This document shows positions 15,060 to 16,351 of a stretch of 16,351 nucleotides of DNA, in pieces (the first letter of the stretch is position 1; each line of letters begins with the position of its first letter). The notes beneath the pieces were generated by a model. That model ran no database searches, had not been told where the DNA came from, and saw nothing but the letters and a program-made list of their open reading frames with translations. The stretch spans positions 1 through 16,351 of the forward strand of contig JBDKIV010000152.1 in the NCBI GenBank assembly GCA_039796935.1, read 5' to 3'. The translations under genes were made by a program, and so were the position numbers. This DNA is from VFMC01 sp039796935. GTDB taxonomy: Bacteria; Actinomycetota; Acidimicrobiia; Acidimicrobiales; Ilumatobacteraceae.

Positions 15060-16276
15060 AGGCGCTGCAGGTCGACAAGAAGGTGGCCAAGCTGGGGATG
15101 GCCCGGCTCCTGTCCAACCTGTCGCCGTCAGCCGCGACGAAGGTCGGCCCGCTCGACCTCGTGTCGATCGAACCTCCTGCCCTTCCCGGGCCGGGATGGC
15201 ACCGGGTTCACACCCACCTCGCCGGCATCTGCGGGAGCGACCTCGCCACCGTCGAAGGTCACGCTTCGGCCTACTTCGACGAGTGGGTCAGCTTTCCCTT
15301 CGTTCCGGGTCACGAGGTGGTCGGACACCTCGACGACGGTACCCGTGTGGTCGTCGAACCCGTGCTCGGACACGCGGCACGTGGAGCGGCGCTCCCCTTC
15401 CCCGACGCAGCTCCCGGCGACGGCCACGACTACGCCCATCTGGTCACGGGTCCGCTCGAGCCGGGCATCCAGATCGGTTTCTGCAACAGCACCTGCGGTG
15501 GTTGGGCGCCCCAGTTCGTCGCCCACGACAGCCAGCTCCATGAGATACCCGAGTCGTTGAGCGACGAGCAGGCCGTGCTCGTCGAGCCGGCGGCCGGGGG
15601 CATCCACGCCGCGCTGCTCACCTGGCCGACACTCGCCGGGATCGACCGGCCGCTCGTCGCCGTCCTGGGCGCCGGGACCATGGGGCTGTGTGCCGTCGCC
15701 GGCCTTCGCCGCCACATCCCGGACGTGCGCATCGTGGTCGGAGCCCGGTATCCGCACCAGCAGGCCCTCGCCACGGCACTGGGCGCCGACGTCGTCGTCA
15801 AGTCGGACGAACTCCCCCGCGCCGTACGCCGCCTGACCGGCAGCCACATGATCGGCTCGTACCTGTCGGGTGGCGCAGATGCGACCATCGACGCCGTGGG
15901 GTCGAGTGCGTCGATCGCCGACAGCATCCGACTCACCCGGCCGCGAGGGCGCGTCGTGCTGATGGGAATGCCCGCCGACGTCAGCCTCGACCTGACCGGG
16001 TTGTGGCATCGCGAAACCCAACTGGTCGGCGCCTACACCTACGGAACCGAGCACCTGCCCGACGGTTCGCGTCGGCGGACCTTCGCCCTGGCCATCGAGA
16101 TGGCAGCTGCTGCGCGGCTCGAACGACTGCTGTCGGCCACGTACCGGCTCGACGACTATGAAGACGCCCTGTCGCACGCCTCGGCCGCTGGCCGTCGAGG
16201 TGCCGTGAAAGTGGCATTCGATCTCCGACCACCGACCGCCGCAGGCGTGTCGGCCGGCAAGAAAGCGAGCTCCTGA
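15056..16276 (+). CDS. Zinc-dependent medium-chain alcohol dehydrogenase, structural-zinc cysteines missing
   Basis: A 406-residue MDR-superfamily oxidoreductase starting with GTG inside the preceding stop (GTGA overlap), so the two genes are translationally coupled. The catalytic zinc ligands are Cys59 in GICGSDLA, His86-Glu87 in PGHEVVG and probably Glu177 in LVEPAAGGIHA. The cofactor loop is GAGTMG (205-210). In related actinobacterial proteins, as I remember them, the region after EPVLG carries four cysteines for a structural zinc. Here residues 105-130 contain none, with His, Pro, Asp and Ala instead, and cysteines appear only in GFCNSTCGGW (141-150). It probably interconverts an alcohol and aldehyde/ketone, perhaps the product of the fused reductase. 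The frame is open upstream to 13595 only as a shadow of the previous gene. Confidence 0.87.
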   Translation: MKALQVDKKVAKLGMARLLSNLSPSAATKVGPLDLVSIEPPALPGPGWHRVHTHLAGICGSDLATVEGHASAYFDEWVSFPFVPGHEVVGHLDDGTRVVVEPVLGHAARGAALPFPDAAPGDGHDYAHLVTGPLEPGIQIGFCNSTCGGWAPQFVAHDSQLHEIPESLSDEQAVLVEPAAGGIHAALLTWPTLAGIDRPLVAVLGAGTMGLCAVAGLRRHIPDVRIVVGARYPHQQALATALGADVVVKSDELPRAVRRLTGSHMIGSYLSGGADATIDAVGSSASIADSIRLTRPRGRVVLMGMPADVSLDLTGLWHRETQLVGAYTYGTEHLPDGSRRRTFALAIEMAAAARLERLLSATYRLDDYEDALSHASAAGRRGAVKVAFDLRPPTAAGVSAGKKASS

Positions 16277-16277
16277 G

Positions 16278-16351
16278 ATGCCCCGTCCCGGATTCGTCCT
16301 CGAGGTCGATCGCTCGACACCGCCTCTGCTGTTCTGGCGCGGCGAGAACTT
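16278..16351 (+). CDS. LarA/DUF2088-like protein (partial, N-terminus only)
   Basis: The ATG at 16278 lies 1 nt after the dehydrogenase stop, and the frame stays open for 24 codons to the window edge. The visible residues (PRPGFVLEVDRSTPPLLFWRGEN) resemble the opening strand of the LarA-like domain (DUF2088), where I recall GFVLEVDxxTPPL followed by a charged loop. LarA itself is a nickel-pincer lactate racemase; the broad family probably includes other 2-hydroxyacid racemases and epimerases. With so few residues the family call is a reasoned guess. The tight spacing makes it the third gene of the operon. Confidence 0.5.
   Translation, partial: MPRPGFVLEVDRSTPPLLFWRGEN

Overview
The window looks like chromosomal DNA from a GC-rich actinobacterium. 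The gene set (F420-type luciferase-like oxidoreductase, cytochrome P450, fatty acyl-CoA reductase fused to a HAD domain, LarA-like protein) and the mixture of leaderless and Shine-Dalgarno starts recall the Acidimicrobiia, for example Ilumatobacter relatives. That placement is an inference from gene content and has not been tested by phylogeny. I see no mobile elements, tRNA, rRNA or CRISPR. Genes are tightly packed and alternate between convergent and divergent pairs.

Region 1 (1-4366): polyamine and alanine metabolism. On the minus strand lie a PatD-like 4-aminobutanal dehydrogenase, the polyamine ABC ATPase PotA, and the start of a PotD-like Tat/lipobox solute-binding protein that runs off the left edge. 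Divergent from patD is alanine dehydrogenase (ald). Together they suggest putrescine uptake and oxidation. Ald could recycle the alanine made by a putrescine:pyruvate aminotransferase, but no such enzyme is visible here.

Region 2 (4367-9612): accessory enzymes. A 48-bp hexamer array with a perfect palindrome follows ald. Then come a cytochrome P450 (+), a serine beta-lactamase-family hydrolase (-), an F420-type LLM oxidoreductase (+), a 51-codon zinc-ribbon gene (-) that a length-filtered gene call would miss, and an MFS exporter (+). A GC hairpin separates the LLM gene from the zinc-ribbon gene, and an 18-bp inverted repeat sits just upstream of the MFS start.

Region 3 (9634-12052): cell-wall synthesis. 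murF (-) and ddl (+) diverge from a 25-bp spacer. Its core palindrome ACGGTACCGT holds a TACCGT hexamer on each strand. TACCGT followed by 6 nt and ATG also precedes the P450 and LLM genes, pointing to a shared leaderless promoter element.

Region 4 (12077-16351): a probable lipid-modifying operon under a divergent TetR regulator. A 16-bp perfect palindrome lies between the regulator and a fatty acyl-CoA reductase fused to a HAD domain with unusual catalytic residues. The operon continues with a translationally coupled zinc-type alcohol dehydrogenase that lacks the structural-zinc cysteines, and then the first 24 codons of a LarA/DUF2088-like protein. This is the most likely part of the window to hold an uncharacterised pathway.
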